From: Achromobacter sp. HZ34
Lineage (GTDB): Bacteria > Pseudomonadota > Gammaproteobacteria > Burkholderiales > Burkholderiaceae_B
Assembly (NCBI RefSeq): GCF_002209485.1
Contig: NZ_NJIX01000001.1
Span: forward strand, 1,488,001 to 1,552,000
DNA length: 64,000 bases
Reading direction: 5' to 3'
The position numbers and the translations under genes were made by a program. Below the pieces are notes generated by a model. That model searched no databases and had not been told where the DNA came from. It worked only from the letters and a program-made list of their open reading frames with translations. How positions within the stretch are numbered: position 1 is the stretch's first letter; each line of letters starts with the position of its first letter. Shown here in pieces: positions 46,553 through 55,025 of this stretch.

Positions 46553-48460
46553 CTACAACTCTACCTGCATCCCCATCTCCACCACGCGGTTGGGCGGGAT
46601 CTTGAAGAACTTGGTGCTACGCGTCGAATTGCGCGCCATGAAGGCGAACAGGGCGCGGCGCCAGCGCCGCATGGCCGGCCGCTTCGACGACACTACGGTC
46701 TGGCGCGACAGATAGAAGGACGTGCGCATCGGCTCCAGGTCCAGCTCCGGCGACGACTCGGCGATTTCGCGCAACACTTCCGGCACGTCGGGCTCTTCCT
46801 TGAAGCCGTAGGTCACCTCGGCCTGCCAGCTGGACGCACTGAGCTTGGTCAAGGTGAAACGCTCTTCCTCGGACAGCACGAAAGGCACATCGGCGCTGCG
46901 TATGGTGAGGAACAGCACATGATCGTGCAGCACCTTGTTGTGCTTCAGGTTATGCAGCAGCGCCGGCGGCACGTAGCCCGGGCTCATGGTCATGAATATG
47001 GCCGTGCCATGCACGCGCGCCGGCGGATACGCCTCCAGCTGCTCCATGAATTCCTTCAGCGGCTGGCGATCGCGCTGTTGCAGGCCGCCCAGCAGATAGC
47101 GCCCGCGCCGCCATGTGACCATCAGCGTGGCCACGACGATGCCCACCATCAGCGGCAACCAGCCGCCCTCATGCACCTTCAGGGCGTTGGCGGAGAACAG
47201 CAGCAGGTCGAAGACCAGCAGGAAACCCAGCACCACCGACCACATGATGCGCTTGGCGCCAGCATTCAGGCGCATGGTCAGGGAAAACAGCAGCACCGAC
47301 GTGGTCAGCATCGTGCCCGTCACGGCGAAGCCATAGGCCGCCGCCAGGTTGTCCGAACTGCGGAAGACCAGCACCAGCACCATCACCGCGGCCAGCAGCA
47401 GCGCGTTGACCTGCGGCAGGTAGATCTGCCCTTTTTCCACCACCGACGTATGCAGGATTTCCATGCGGGGCCAATAGCCCAGTTGCACTGCCTGGCGCGT
47501 CATCGAGTACGCGCCGGATATCACCGCCTGCGACGCCACCACGGTGGCCACGGTGGCCAGCGCCACCAGGGGCGCGACGAACCAGTCCGGTGCCATCAGG
47601 AAAAAAGGATTCTTGATCGCGCCCGGATCGCGCAGCAGCAGCGCGCCCTGGCCGAAATAGCACAGCGTCAGCGACGGCGCCACCATCCAGAACCAGGCAC
47701 GGCGGATGGCGCTGCGGCCGAAGTGGCCCATGTCCGCGTACAGCGCCTCCGCGCCGGTCAAGGCCAGCACCACGGAGCCCAGCAGCACGAAGCTGGCGCC
47801 CGGAGACTCGATGACGAAGCGCACGGCCCAAATGGGATCCAGGGCCTGAAGGATCGCGGGCGTCTGTACGATCTGGTATCCACCCAGCACCGCCAGGGTG
47901 CCGAACCACAGCGCCATCACAGGCGCGAACAGCTTGCCCATCGTGCCCGTACCGCGCGACTGGATCATGAACAGGGCAATCAGCACGACCATGGAAATCG
48001 GCACCACCCAATGCTCCAGGCGGTGCGACACCACGCTGATGCCTTCCAGCGCCGAAAGAACCGAGATCGCCGGCGTGATCATGCTGTCGCCGTAGAACAG
48101 CGCCGCGCCGAAGATCGCCAGCATGATGAGAAAAGTGCGCACCCGCCCGGTGCGTCCGCGGATGGCCAGCTCCAGCAGCGCCAGCGTGCCGCCCTCACCC
48201 CGGTTGTCCGCGCGCAAAACCAGGGTCACGTACTTGAACGAAACCACCAGCATCAACATCCAGAACAGGATGGACAGCACGCCCAGGACGTGGCCGGGCT
48301 GCAGGTCGCCGTAACCGGTCAGGCAGGCACGCAAGGTATACAGCGGGCTGGTGCCGATGTCGCCATACACCACGCCCAACGCGCCCATGATCAGCGCGGC
48401 CTTGGAGGATGGTGCATGCGTCACCGGGCCCTTGGCCGCGGTTGCGGTGCTTGAAGTCAT
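46553..48460 (-). CDS. kup: low-affinity potassium transporter Kup
   Basis: This 635-residue protein has about 12 membrane helices in its first 430 residues and a cytoplasmic C-terminal part. Kup signatures include LGVVYGDIGTSPLYTL, ADNRGEGGTLALLEL, EALYADMGHFGRSAIR and GGWLPLMVG. It imports potassium with protons. Its ATG overlaps the stop of a histidine kinase gene by four bases, so it belongs to an operon with a two-component system, an uncommon setting for kup. Confidence 0.95.
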   Translation of the reverse strand: MTSSTATAAKGPVTHAPSSKAALIMGALGVVYGDIGTSPLYTLRACLTGYGDLQPGHVLGVLSILFWMLMLVVSFKYVTLVLRADNRGEGGTLALLELAIRGRTGRVRTFLIMLAIFGAALFYGDSMITPAISVLSALEGISVVSHRLEHWVVPISMVVLIALFMIQSRGTGTMGKLFAPVMALWFGTLAVLGGYQIVQTPAILQALDPIWAVRFVIESPGASFVLLGSVVLALTGAEALYADMGHFGRSAIRRAWFWMVAPSLTLCYFGQGALLLRDPGAIKNPFFLMAPDWFVAPLVALATVATVVASQAVISGAYSMTRQAVQLGYWPRMEILHTSVVEKGQIYLPQVNALLLAAVMVLVLVFRSSDNLAAAYGFAVTGTMLTTSVLLFSLTMRLNAGAKRIMWSVVLGFLLVFDLLLFSANALKVHEGGWLPLMVGIVVATLMVTWRRGRYLLGGLQQRDRQPLKEFMEQLEAYPPARVHGTAIFMTMSPGYVPPALLHNLKHNKVLHDHVLFLTIRSADVPFVLSEEERFTLTKLSASSWQAEVTYGFKEEPDVPEVLREIAESSPELDLEPMRTSFYLSRQTVVSSKRPAMRRWRRALFAFMARNSTRSTKFFKIPPNRVVEMGMQVEL

Positions 48461-49623
48461 ACCTGTTTATCGTGTCGGGTCAGTTGCGCGCCCTTGCGCG
48501 GGCCGGGAAACACCACCGACAGGCGGGTACCCGGATATTCAGGCCGGCTGGTGAGTTTCCACCAGGCGCCGTGTGCGTGGGCGATCTCGCGCACGATGGC
48601 CAGGCCCAATCCAGAACCGCCCGCCGTGGCCGACGGCGAACGATAAAACGCTTCGAACACGCGATCCTGGTCTTCCATGGGAATTCCGGGTCCGTCGTCC
48701 ATCACCGTCAACGAAGGCGGATTGCTGCCTACATTCAGGGTGATGCACCCGCCGGGATTACCGTAACGCATGGCGTTGTCGATCAGATTACCCAGCAGCT
48801 CATCCAGCAACAAGGGATCGGCATCGATCCAGACCGATTCCTCCGGCGCCACCAGGTCCAATTGGACCTGCGCCGCCCGCGTGCGCGGAATCCACTCGGC
48901 GCCGCTGGCCCGCACCCAGTCGCACAGGTCGATCCGCTGGAAACTGTCCTGCGGCCTGGCGTTAGGGTCGGCACGCGCCAGTACCAGCAACTGCTGGCCC
49001 AGGCGGATCATGCGATCGCTGACAGCCTTGATCCGTTCCGCGCGCGCACGCACGTCATCGGGCAGCGGCCGCGACAGCATCAGTTCGGATTCCAGACGCA
49101 GGCCGCTCAGCGGGGTGCGCAATTGGTGTGCCGCGTGGCCGATGAAACGGCGCTGGGCCGCCAGCGAGGAATCGAGGCGGGCCAGCAGGTCATTGGTGTG
49201 CAGTACCAGCGGTTCCATCTCGGCCGGCACCCCCGCCACTTCCAGCGGCTGCATATCGTCGATGGAACGCTGGCGGATTTCTTCGGACAGCAGGTTGACC
49301 GAGCGCAGTCCGGAGCGCACACCGTGCACCACCACCCAGGCGAAAGCCACCATCAGGATGACCTGCCCAACCACCATCAGCCAGAAGAAATCCTCCAGCA
49401 TCCAGATGGCAAGGTCGATTTTGTGGGTGATGACCCAGGTGGCTGCGAGGTCCAGCAGCACCAGCAGGAGAATGGCCGGCAGCAGGCGCACCACCAGATG
49501 GCGGGCCAGCGAGCCGGCGGGCAGCAGCCCGCGGCGGGTCACGGCCGCGGCGGGGCTCAGCCCTGCCGGCGGTTCCGTTGCATTGTCCCGCTGAGCGTGA
49601 TCGAGCGGGTCGATGGAGGCCAT
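48457..49623 (-). CDS. sensor histidine kinase
   Basis: The 388-residue kinase has TM segments at about 44-65 and 78-99 with a periplasmic loop of only about 12 residues, so it may sense something in the membrane or cytoplasm. A HAMP-like linker is followed by the H-box AAHQLRTPLSGLR (His166), then the N box LIDNAMRYGNPGG and G boxes MDDGPGIP and GGSGLGLAIVREI. It is related to the QseC/TctE group. It lies six bases after the response regulator and overlaps kup by four bases. Confidence 0.93.
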   Translation of the reverse strand: MASIDPLDHAQRDNATEPPAGLSPAAAVTRRGLLPAGSLARHLVVRLLPAILLLVLLDLAATWVITHKIDLAIWMLEDFFWLMVVGQVILMVAFAWVVVHGVRSGLRSVNLLSEEIRQRSIDDMQPLEVAGVPAEMEPLVLHTNDLLARLDSSLAAQRRFIGHAAHQLRTPLSGLRLESELMLSRPLPDDVRARAERIKAVSDRMIRLGQQLLVLARADPNARPQDSFQRIDLCDWVRASGAEWIPRTRAAQVQLDLVAPEESVWIDADPLLLDELLGNLIDNAMRYGNPGGCITLNVGSNPPSLTVMDDGPGIPMEDQDRVFEAFYRSPSATAGGSGLGLAIVREIAHAHGAWWKLTSRPEYPGTRLSVVFPGPRKGAQLTRHDKQV

Positions 49624-49629
49624 CGCCGG

Positions 49630-50310
49630 TCAGGCCGAGGGGGCCGCTTCCACATCCAGCAGATAGCCGAAGCCGCGTACCGTCTGGATGCTGGCGCCGG
49701 TGCCTTCCAGGCGCTTGCGCAGGCGATACACATAGACCTCGACCGCGTTTTCGCTGAAGTCCGCATCCCAGGCGGACAGCGAATTGACGATTTGCCGTTT
49801 GGTGACCACGCGGCCGACCCGTGCCATCAGCATTTCCAGCACGGACAGTTCGCGCACCGACAGGGCCAGGCGTTCGCCGTTGACCCGCACTTCCCGGCCA
49901 ACCGTGTCGAACACCAGGGGACCGACTTCGATGAGCGGCTGCGCCTGCCCACTGCGGCGACGGGCGAAGGCGCGGGCGCGCGCCGCCAGTTCCGGCAGGT
50001 CGAAAGGCTTGGTGACGTAGTCGTCGGCGCCGGCGTCCAAGCCCGCTACGCGGTCTTCGATGCCGTCACGGGCGGTGAGGATAAGGACGGGAACCTGATT
50101 ACCGTCCAGCCGTAGCTGGCGCAGCACATCGAGGCCGCTCATGCCGGGCAGGTTGAGATCCAGGAGTAGAAGGTCATAGGGTTGACCGGCCAAGGCGCCC
50201 AGCACCTTGTCGCCTTCAGTCAGCCAGTCGACCGCATACCCCTGGTCCGCCAGGAATTCCTGGAGCGCGTGGCCCAGGGTGGTGTCATCTTCGATTACGA
50301 GTACTCGCAT
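49630..50310 (-). CDS. OmpR-family response regulator
   Basis: The 226-residue regulator has receiver residues in VIEDDTTLG, the phosphorylated Asp51 in LLLLDLNLPGMSG, Thr in LILTARD and Lys in DYVTKPFDL, followed by a winged-helix output domain (LSVRELSVLEMLMARVGRVVT, VEVYVYRLRKRLEGTGA). It is the first gene of the regulator-kinase-kup unit and resembles QseB/TctD. Target genes are not visible from the sequence beyond the operon itself. Confidence 0.94.
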   Translation of the reverse strand: MRVLVIEDDTTLGHALQEFLADQGYAVDWLTEGDKVLGALAGQPYDLLLLDLNLPGMSGLDVLRQLRLDGNQVPVLILTARDGIEDRVAGLDAGADDYVTKPFDLPELAARARAFARRRSGQAQPLIEVGPLVFDTVGREVRVNGERLALSVRELSVLEMLMARVGRVVTKRQIVNSLSAWDADFSENAVEVYVYRLRKRLEGTGASIQTVRGFGYLLDVEAAPSA

Positions 50311-50397
50311 GGCGCGATTCTAGCGCGATCCAGCTTGCAACGACATGACGTGCTCAACCTCGCAACAAATTTTTTACGACAGGGAGGATGTGGCCCC

Positions 50398-50441
50398 AAA
50401 AACGACAAGGCCCCGCGATCTCGCCGATCGCAGGGCCTTGT
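50398..50441 (-). terminator. terminator of the tonB-exbB-exbD operon
   Basis: A 16-bp stem (ACAAGGCCCTGCGATC with its complement, one G-U pair) and a five-base loop are followed on the minus strand by CGTTTTTGG, 44 bases past the exbD stop. Confidence 0.8.
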
Positions 50442-50484
50442 TCGAGGTCTGCCCCCTGGGTGCGCCCGCTGGGTCTGCCCCCAA

Positions 50485-50943
50485 TTACTTGGCGGGTGCG
50501 GCTGCCGGCGGGATGGCCGGTTGTCCGGCTGCCGGGGTGGTGACGAAGCCGATGCGGCCCAGGCCGGAGCGGCGGGCCGACGCCATCACCTTGGCCAGGG
50601 TCTCGTAACGCGTGTTCAGATCGGCACGGATACGGATCTCGGGTTGCGGCTTCTTGCCGGCCTCGGCGGCGAAACGCCCCTGCAGGTCGTCAAGGAAAAC
50701 CGGTTTCTCGTCCCAGAACAGCTGGCCCTTGTCGTCGATGGCCAGGTCGATCACCTTGGGATCTTCCTGCACCTGCTCGGCGCTGACCTGCGGCATATTG
50801 ATACGGATGGAGTGCGCCAGCAGCGGCGCCGTGATGATGAAGATCACCAGCAGCACCAGCATCACGTCGATCAGCGGCACCATGTTGATCTCGGACATCG
50901 CATGGCTGCCCGAGCCCTTGTTGTCGAAACCGCCAAAGGCCAT
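50485..50943 (-). CDS. exbD: biopolymer transport protein ExbD
   Basis: The 152-residue protein has one TM with the proton-path Asp (NMVPLIDVMLVLLVIFIITAP) near residue 30 and a periplasmic domain that ends in an Ala/Pro tail. It is the last gene of the tonB-exbB-exbD operon and starts directly at the exbB stop. It is the second ExbD in the window and the one physically linked to TonB. Confidence 0.94.
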   Translation of the reverse strand: MAFGGFDNKGSGSHAMSEINMVPLIDVMLVLLVIFIITAPLLAHSIRINMPQVSAEQVQEDPKVIDLAIDDKGQLFWDEKPVFLDDLQGRFAAEAGKKPQPEIRIRADLNTRYETLAKVMASARRSGLGRIGFVTTPAAGQPAIPPAAAPAK

Positions 50944-51876
50944 TTATTCGCTCCCGCGGGAATTCGCGTTGGGCACACCGGCCGAACGGCGCAGCGCGCG
51001 TACCTTGCCGTCGGACAGGGCCACTTGCTGGCCAGTCATCAGGAAGGCGAACAGGTCGTGCGCGAAGGCATCCAGGCGCGACAGGAACACCCGGTTGTTA
51101 CGCACGAACATGTTATAGGCCAACACGGCGGGAATTGCCACCGCCAGGCCCAGGCCGGTCATGATCAGCGACTCGCCCACCGGGCCGGCGATGCGGTTGA
51201 TGGTCATGCCATCGGACATGCCGATACCCACCAGCGCGTGGTACACGCCCCACACCGTCCCGAACAGACCGACGAAAGGCGCGGTGGAACCGACCGACGC
51301 CAGCACCGTCAGGCCGTTTTCCAGCTTGGCGGTTTCCTCGTCCATGACCTTGCGCATGGTGCGGGTGACGAATTCGCCGTTCGAGCCGGTTTCTTCCAGC
51401 TTGGTGGCGCCGTACTTGGCATGGTGGGCCCGCGCGTGCATGGCATGGCTGGACAGATGCGAGAAAGGATCGCGCGCGCCGTGCGTGGAGATTTCGTTCT
51501 CGACCTGCTCCAGCGAGCTGGCATTCCAGAACTTGTTGAGGAATTCGCGCGAGCGCTTGCGCAACCACACGTTGCTGATGGCCTTGACGATGATCAGGTA
51601 CCACGTGATCACCGACATCACCAGCAGGATGATGAACAGTGCCTTGCCGACGCCGTCGGCCTGCGCAATGAAGTGCATGATGCCCATGTCGGGTGCGGGC
51701 ACGGGCGGCGTGGGCAGCGCGGCACTGGCCTGCTGGACGGCGTTGGCCGCCTGTTGAACGGCGTTGGCGGCGGCCGGCAAGGCGGCGGCGCCCTGTTGCG
51801 CGGCGCCCGGCGCCGCTGGCGCGGCGGGGGTCGCCTGCGCCAACAGCATGGCGGCAAGGTCAAGAACGTTGGACAT
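50944..51876 (-). CDS. exbB: biopolymer transport protein ExbB
   Basis: The 310-residue protein has an Ala/Gln/Pro-rich periplasmic N-terminal extension of about 55 residues, then TM1 (ALFIILLVMSVITWYLIIV), a long cytoplasmic region and the core VGSTAPFVGLFGTVWGVYHAL with the third TM GLGLAVAIPAVLAYNMFV. The extension explains the greater length than the first ExbB. It forms the TonB energising complex with ExbD. tonB ends one base before it. Confidence 0.94.
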   Translation of the reverse strand: MSNVLDLAAMLLAQATPAAPAAPGAAQQGAAALPAAANAVQQAANAVQQASAALPTPPVPAPDMGIMHFIAQADGVGKALFIILLVMSVITWYLIIVKAISNVWLRKRSREFLNKFWNASSLEQVENEISTHGARDPFSHLSSHAMHARAHHAKYGATKLEETGSNGEFVTRTMRKVMDEETAKLENGLTVLASVGSTAPFVGLFGTVWGVYHALVGIGMSDGMTINRIAGPVGESLIMTGLGLAVAIPAVLAYNMFVRNNRVFLSRLDAFAHDLFAFLMTGQQVALSDGKVRALRRSAGVPNANSRGSE

Positions 51877-51877
51877 G

Positions 51878-52702
51878 TCAGTTCCTCATGTTGAAATCGA
51901 ACGGGATCCGGGCCTGCACGGTGTAGGCCACGCCGTTGCGTGTATACGGTTTGAAGTGGACCCGGCGCAACGCATCGAGCGCGGACTGGTCCAGGCGCGG
52001 ATAGCCGGACGACTGCACCACAGTCGCCTTCTCTATCGTGCCGTCGGTATTGATCACTACCAGCACCATGACGCGGCCCTCTTCGCGGTTGCGGCGCGAG
52101 GAGTCCGGATAGACCGGGCGCGGACCGCGGCCGTCGTAGGCGACGTTCGAGACCAGCTCGGGCTGGTCTGGCGGCGGACCTTGTGTCGGCGCCTGCGGCT
52201 TGCTGTCGCCCTGCGGCGTACCCGAAGGCGGCGTGGCGGGGGGCGGCGGCGTCTCCACCGGCTTGACCGGCTCAGGCTTCTTGGGCTGCGGCTTGGGCTG
52301 GGGTTTGGGTTTCGGCTTGGGCTTGGGCTTGGGCGCGGGTTCCGGCGGCTTCTCGATCACCGGTTCCGGCTCGGGCTCGGGTTCCGGCTTGACGTCGGGG
52401 GTCGGGTCGGGCTTGGTGTCGGGCGGCGGTGTTTCTTCCGGCGGCGGCGGAGGCGGCGGTTCTTCCACCGGCGGCGTGGGCGTTTCCGGCGTGGGCTCGG
52501 CCTTGGCCATTTGCGGCACAGGTGCCTCCACCACGCTCACCATGATGGGCGCATCCTGCGGCAGTTCCAGCTTTGTATCGTCGTTGACGAACAGGGCTAA
52601 TGCCACGCCCACATGCAGAAGTCCTACCGCCACGCCGGCGCCTATGCGCAAGGCTGGAGAAATCGAAGAGGATGTTGACCAACCGCGTTTAACGCTGGGC
52701 AT
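51878..52702 (-). CDS. tonB: energy transducer TonB
   Basis: This 274-residue protein has an N-terminal TM anchor (RIGAGVAVGLLHVGVALALF). A long periplasm-spanning Pro/Glu then Pro/Lys region follows (PEPEPEPVIEKPPEP, PKPKPKPKPKPQPKPQPKK). The C-terminal TonB domain has YPDSSRRNREEGRVMVLVVI and VVQSSGYPRLDQSALDAL. It transmits energy to outer-membrane receptors for iron chelates and other ligands. It is first in the tonB-exbB-exbD operon. The upstream region contains an AT-rich, possibly Fur-bound element and a 14-base tandem repeat. Confidence 0.95.
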   Translation of the reverse strand: MPSVKRGWSTSSSISPALRIGAGVAVGLLHVGVALALFVNDDTKLELPQDAPIMVSVVEAPVPQMAKAEPTPETPTPPVEEPPPPPPPEETPPPDTKPDPTPDVKPEPEPEPEPVIEKPPEPAPKPKPKPKPKPQPKPQPKKPEPVKPVETPPPPATPPSGTPQGDSKPQAPTQGPPPDQPELVSNVAYDGRGPRPVYPDSSRRNREEGRVMVLVVINTDGTIEKATVVQSSGYPRLDQSALDALRRVHFKPYTRNGVAYTVQARIPFDFNMRN

Positions 52703-52782
52703 GAATCAGCCGGGAAACAATATCTATACGCACCCCGTGAGGAAAAACACAACCCGGGGCGAATGGAGCCCAAGAATATATA

Positions 52783-52801
52783 AGAAATAGGAATTATTCG
52801 C
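52783..52801 (-). promoter_or_regulatory. weak Fur-box-like element before tonB
   Basis: On the minus strand GCGAATAATTCCTATTTCT partly resembles a Fur box and lies beside TATATATTC, a possible -10. The match is poor; it is listed because tonB operons are usually iron-regulated. Confidence 0.2.
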
Positions 52802-52868
52802 AAATCGATTCAGAATGTTCTTGAATCGACTGCAACATGCGACCGAACGCGCCGAATTCGCCTTCGCC

Positions 52869-52966
52869 GCTGGATGGCTCCGGCTGGATGGCTCCGGCTG
52901 GATGGCTCCGGCTGGATGGCCCTGGCTGGATGGCCCCGGCTGGATGGCCCCGGCTGGGTGGGACCG
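52869..52966 (+). repeat. seven 14-bp tandem repeats before tonB
   Basis: Units of GCTGGATGGCTCCG run in perfect register: three identical, then GCTGGATGGCCCTG, two of GCTGGATGGCCCCG and a decayed GCTGGGTGGGACCG. The tract lies 167 bases upstream of the tonB start and 102 bases downstream of the 3' end of the dehydratase gene. Confidence 0.9.
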
Positions 52967-53000
52967 GGTCGGCACCGGCCAAACCGCCGCGCCAGGCGCT

Positions 53001-53027
53001 GGCGTTTGGCGTTTGGCGTTTGGCGTT
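53001..53027 (+). repeat. short GGCGTTT tandem repeat
   Basis: Three perfect 7-base units plus a six-base partial copy lie between the 14-base repeat and the dehydratase gene. Confidence 0.7.
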
Positions 53028-53067
53028 GGCGCACGTCTTGTCAGTACTTCCTGTCGATACTTCTCAT

Positions 53068-54210
53068 TCAGCCGCCGTGCGATGCAACGATGAAGGGGCG
53101 CAGGCGTTCAAGGTCCGGCGTCACGCCGAGCCCCGGCGCATCGGACAGCGTCACCTGCCCTGCCCTGACCGCATAGCCTTCCGGCAACAGCCAATCGCGC
53201 AGGGCATTGGGATTGGAATCCACCTCCACGTAGCCGACACCGCCCACCGCGGCCTTCAGGTGCATGGACGCGGTCAGCCCGACGCCCCCGCCCAGCCAGT
53301 GCGGGCAGAACGTACGCCCACGCTGCACTACGTCGCGCGCAACGTCCAGGCAGGCGGTAATGCCGCCCCACTTCCCCAGATCAGGCTGGATCACCGACAT
53401 GCCGCCTTCTTTCATCGCCGCGACGAAGGACTCCGCGCCACGCAGGTTCTCGCCGCCGGCGATGGGCAAAGGCGCGTCGGCCGTCAGCGCACGCCACACC
53501 GGCCAGGGCGTGTCGGCTGGCAAGGGTTCCTCCAGCCACGCGACGCCGTGGGCCGCCAGACGACCCGCCATCTGCGCTGCCTGCCGCGGCGACCAGGCCT
53601 GGTTCGCGTCCACCATCAGCGTGGCGTCGCTGCCCATGGTCCGGCGCAGGGCCTGCACATTGGCCTCGTCGCGCTGGTCGCCAAAGCCGACCTTCAGCTT
53701 GAATGCGGTATAGCCCTCGCGCGCCTTCGCTTCGGCGACGCGTTCCGGCTGGTCGGGATTGATGCCCGAGGTATACACATTGATGTTCGGCTGGCCGCCC
53801 AGCAGTTGCCAGAGCGGCAGCCCGGCACGGCGGGCCAGCATGTCCCAGATGGCGGTATCCACGCCGGCCACCGCCTGGGCCAGCGGCCCGGGCTCGCCGG
53901 ACTGTATCGCCAGGATGCGCAGGCCTTCGCTCAAGGTGTCGAAACACGCCCGCGGCGACGCCCAGGCCCGGCCCGACACCAGCGGCATGACGCAACTGTC
54001 CAACAGCCGCGCGCGATGCTCGGCCCCCACGGCAGGAAAATTGCACCATACTTCGCCCCATCCCTGGACGCCGTCCGCACCGGTGACGCGCACCAGCGCG
54101 GCGGGCCGGTCATGCATGACACCGAAGGAAGTGCGTACCGGCGGCTCGGCGGGCACGCGCAAGACGAAAGTTTCCAGGCTAGTGATTTCGAAGGCGTAGT
54201 CGTGGTCCAT
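53068..54210 (-). CDS. mandelate racemase/muconate lactonizing enzyme family, MR-type dehydratase
   Basis: This 380-residue enolase-superfamily protein has the KxK base motif (FKLKVGF, Lys171/Lys173), metal ligands Asp201 (VDANQAW), Glu227/228 (WLEEPLP) and Glu254 (AGGENLRG). Asp277 (IQPDLGKWGG) and His304 (CPHWLGGGVG) form the MR-subgroup dyad. Such enzymes usually dehydrate sugar acids such as galactarate, talarate or arabinonate. It is divergent from a HutC-type regulator and near an IlvD/Edd dehydratase and HpaI aldolase, consistent with sugar-acid use. Exact substrate unknown. Confidence 0.9.
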   Translation of the reverse strand: MDHDYAFEITSLETFVLRVPAEPPVRTSFGVMHDRPAALVRVTGADGVQGWGEVWCNFPAVGAEHRARLLDSCVMPLVSGRAWASPRACFDTLSEGLRILAIQSGEPGPLAQAVAGVDTAIWDMLARRAGLPLWQLLGGQPNINVYTSGINPDQPERVAEAKAREGYTAFKLKVGFGDQRDEANVQALRRTMGSDATLMVDANQAWSPRQAAQMAGRLAAHGVAWLEEPLPADTPWPVWRALTADAPLPIAGGENLRGAESFVAAMKEGGMSVIQPDLGKWGGITACLDVARDVVQRGRTFCPHWLGGGVGLTASMHLKAAVGGVGYVEVDSNPNALRDWLLPEGYAVRAGQVTLSDAPGLGVTPDLERLRPFIVASHGG

Positions 54211-54248
54211 GGCGGGAATGTCGTCCAGAAAATCCGTTTTAAATCTTA

Positions 54249-54268
54249 AAGTACAGAATACTATACTT
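54249..54268. promoter_or_regulatory. candidate operator overlapping the HutC-type promoter
   Basis: A 20-base imperfect palindrome has arms AAGTA and TACTT, with 16 of 20 positions symmetric. It contains TATACT (54262-54267), a likely -10 that would place the transcript start at the ATG 54273. Confidence 0.45.
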
Positions 54269-54272
54269 AGGT

Positions 54273-55001
54273 ATGTCCACACATCCCAAGGCAATTCCGC
54301 ATAGCCCGATCCCCCGTTACGTGGCCGTGGCGGATCAATTGCGCAAGCGCATCGCCAATGGCGAGTGGCCCGCCGGCCATTGCCTGCCTTCGCTGCAGCA
54401 ACTTGCCGAGGCATTCGGCGTGGCCAGGCTGACCGCGCGGCAAGCCGTACAACTGCTGGTTGCCGAGGGCCGTCTCAGCAGCCACCGAGGCCAGGGCACG
54501 TACGTGACCGAGGATGCCCCGCCCATCCGCACGGCACCGCTCGCCAGTTCGTTGCGCGAACTGGGCGACACGTATCGGGACCTGGAACCCATCATCCTGG
54601 CGATCGACGAAAACCCGCGTCCGCTGCCCCTGGCGGAAACCGGTCTCGATGAGGGCTATGTCTACATGCGCCGGCTGCACATGCACGAGGGCCGGCCCTA
54701 CTGCCTGATTTCGCTATATGTCGCGCAATCCGTTTTCGCACTGTGCCCGCAGCGTTTCAAGGACCGGGCCGTGGTGCTGGTCTTGCTGGAACAGCCGGAG
54801 GTGGACATTGCCCGGGCGCATCAAACCTTGACCATCGGCACGGCCGACGCCGAGACGGCTTCGTTCCTGCGGATATCCAAGGATGCACCCACCGCGGAGG
54901 TACGGCGGGTCTTTCGCCGTCCCGACGGCGAGGTGCTCTATTACGCCGAGGTGACCTACCGCGGCGACGCCATCCGGCTGGAGATCGACCTCAAGCCCTG
55001 A
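54273..55001 (+). CDS. GntR/HutC family regulator with UTRA domain
   Basis: This 242-residue regulator has an N-terminal winged helix (YVAVADQLRKRIANGEWPAG, LAEAFGVARLTARQAVQLLV) followed by GTYVTEDAPP and a C-terminal UTRA effector domain ending FRRPDGEVLYYAEVTYRGDAI. It is divergent from the MR-type dehydratase and probably represses it. The ATG has no normal ribosome site, and a -10 box ends five bases before it, so the mRNA may be leaderless. Confidence 0.9.
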   Translation: MSTHPKAIPHSPIPRYVAVADQLRKRIANGEWPAGHCLPSLQQLAEAFGVARLTARQAVQLLVAEGRLSSHRGQGTYVTEDAPPIRTAPLASSLRELGDTYRDLEPIILAIDENPRPLPLAETGLDEGYVYMRRLHMHEGRPYCLISLYVAQSVFALCPQRFKDRAVVLVLLEQPEVDIARAHQTLTIGTADAETASFLRISKDAPTAEVRRVFRRPDGEVLYYAEVTYRGDAIRLEIDLKP

Positions 55002-55025
55002 GGCTGTGCGGGCCGCAACCGGCTT

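Larger units (their letters stand above)
52703..53067. other. intergenic region tonB/MR-type dehydratase
   Basis: This 365-base region holds the presumed tonB promoter (AT-rich, 52770-52830), seven 14-base tandem repeats and a short 7-base repeat. Frames through the repeats stay open on both strands but encode only repeat-derived peptides. Confidence 0.6.

Noticed and set aside
52794-52982. Small Pro/Ser/His-rich gene across the 14-bp repeats
   Set aside because: The frame is open only because the repeat unit lacks stops in several frames; there is no ribosome site or non-repeat domain.
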